DNA from: Oligoflexales bacterium
Lineage (GTDB): Bacteria > Bdellovibrionota > Oligoflexia > Oligoflexales > Oligoflexaceae
DNA: 6,546 nt
Assembly: GCA_015232735.1 (NCBI GenBank)
Contig: JADFZC010000060.1
Span: 1-6,546, forward strand
Direction of reading: 5' to 3'
The notes beneath the pieces were generated by a model. That model did not search any database and had not been told where the DNA came from. It saw nothing but the letters and a program-made list of their open reading frames with translations. How positions within the stretch are numbered: the first letter of the stretch is position 1; every line of letters starts with the position of its first letter. The position numbers and the translations under genes are program-made. Positions 6,023 to 6,546 of the stretch are shown piece after piece.

Positions 6023-6546
6023 TTATATTTCCTCCTTAAGCATGGGAATATTTCGATCCAACCCGCCGTCGGCGCTGAAAATCTGATCATCTGTTGCCAT
6101 TTTGTAAACCGTTCCGTAGCTCAGACCAAGATCCTTTGATATCTTGCGGTAGCTGAATCCTGAAGCCCTCAGGGATCTGACTTTTTCCTGGTCAAGGGGG
6201 TTGATTTTCATCGGAGTTCCAAGTTTGACACCCCGTTTCTTAGCGGCATCGAGTCCCGACCTGACCCTTGTAATGATGGTATCCCTTTCTATTTCGGCGA
6301 TCTCAGCGAAAGCCGCCAGCATTGTCCTTCTGAAAGGGTTGTCATGCCCCAGATTAAGGACGGGCTGGCTCACTGAAATGAAAGCCACGCCGGCCTCATC
6401 GAGCTGCACAAGTGTTTTTATCGCCTCGTTCGCGCTGCGGCTCATTCTGTCGAGTCTGTATACGACTATTGTATCGATCTGTTTTGAAAAAGCCGCCTTC
6501 AAAAGATTTTGATAGCCGGGACGGTTCAAGGTCTTTCCGGATATGC
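6023..6546 (-). CDS. Serine recombinase A (resolvase/invertase family), 5' end outside window
   Basis: The reading frame is open to the window edge, giving 173 residues that begin inside the catalytic domain with ISGKTLNRPGY, matching FSGKLKNRPAY of recombinase B. The nucleophile serine lies outside the window. Visible are YRLDRMSRSA, the active-site block, then AFAEIAEIERD (helix E) and a Hin-type HTH (SYRKISKDLGLSYGTVYKM). About 23 residues after the HTH form a tail that recombinase B lacks; the DNA coding for it includes the AAGGAGG site for the GH39 gene. Roughly two thirds of the shared catalytic part is identical to recombinase B by eye, so the two are paralogues, not a recent exact duplication. 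A TTG at 6529 should not be taken as a start: the family sequence continues upstream of it. The stop is followed in the same frame by two codons and the GH39 ATG. Confidence 0.88.
   Translation of the reverse strand, partial: ISGKTLNRPGYQNLLKAAFSKQIDTIVVYRLDRMSRSANEAIKTLVQLDEAGVAFISVSQPVLNLGHDNPFRRTMLAAFAEIAEIERDTIITRVRSGLDAAKKRGVKLGTPMKINPLDQEKVRSLRASGFSYRKISKDLGLSYGTVYKMATDDQIFSADGGLDRNIPMLKEEI
6031..6037 (-). promoter_or_regulatory. Ribosome-binding site of the GH39 gene, inside recombinase A
   Basis: AAGGAGG on the minus strand is a near-perfect Shine-Dalgarno sequence but stands 14 nt from the ATG at 6016, longer than the usual 5-9 nt. The in-frame stop at 6023-6025 rules out any earlier GH39 start. 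Translation is probably helped by coupling to recombinase A. Confidence 0.6.

Noticed and set aside
6023..6529. Reading recombinase A as a complete short protein starting at 6529
   Set aside because: The frame stays open to the window edge and the residues before this TTG (ISGKT) match the recombinase family, so the gene is simply cut by the window.
1..6546. CRISPR array or tandem repeat system
   Set aside because: No regularly spaced repeats were seen; only the paired operator elements and an 8-bp direct repeat recur.

Overview
The window looks like an accessory, recombination-prone stretch of a Gram-negative bacterial chromosome. Two proteins carry export signals, and the ribosome-binding sites and mid-range base composition are ordinary bacterial. 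A group II intron tail, a HipBA toxin-antitoxin pair and two small serine recombinases all point to mobile or island DNA. I cannot name the species. Presence of intron, hipBA and a xylosidase-type GH39 would suit, for example, an environmental Desulfobacterota-like organism, but this is only a guess.

Left part (plus strand, 1-1848). The first ~47 bases look like the 3' end (end of domain V plus domain VI) of a group II intron that is cut by the window edge. Next is a short non-coding stretch carrying a regulated promoter: two related ~39-bp operator-like elements (129-167 and 206-248) flank a sigma70-type promoter (175-203). It drives hipB (HTH antitoxin) and hipA (Ser/Thr kinase toxin), whose reading frames overlap by 14 nt. 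A 159-bp gap without a convincing terminator separates hipA from convergent minus-strand genes.

Right part (minus strand, 6546 down to 2008). Five co-directional genes are tightly packed. In transcription order they are: serine recombinase A (5' end outside the window), a secreted GH39 beta-xylosidase-like enzyme (6-nt gap, same frame), serine recombinase B (27-nt gap), an exported coiled-coil protein of unknown function (ATGA stop/start overlap), and a zinc-ribbon SAM methyltransferase with a C-terminal membrane helix (74-nt gap). The methyltransferase is of the type common in surface-polysaccharide clusters. Together with an exported glycosidase this suggests a cell-surface glycan locus.

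The most unusual point is that two paralogous recombinases (about two thirds identical by eye) are each followed at once by an unrelated exported protein. This gives a repeated recombinase-plus-cargo pattern that may be a cassette architecture.
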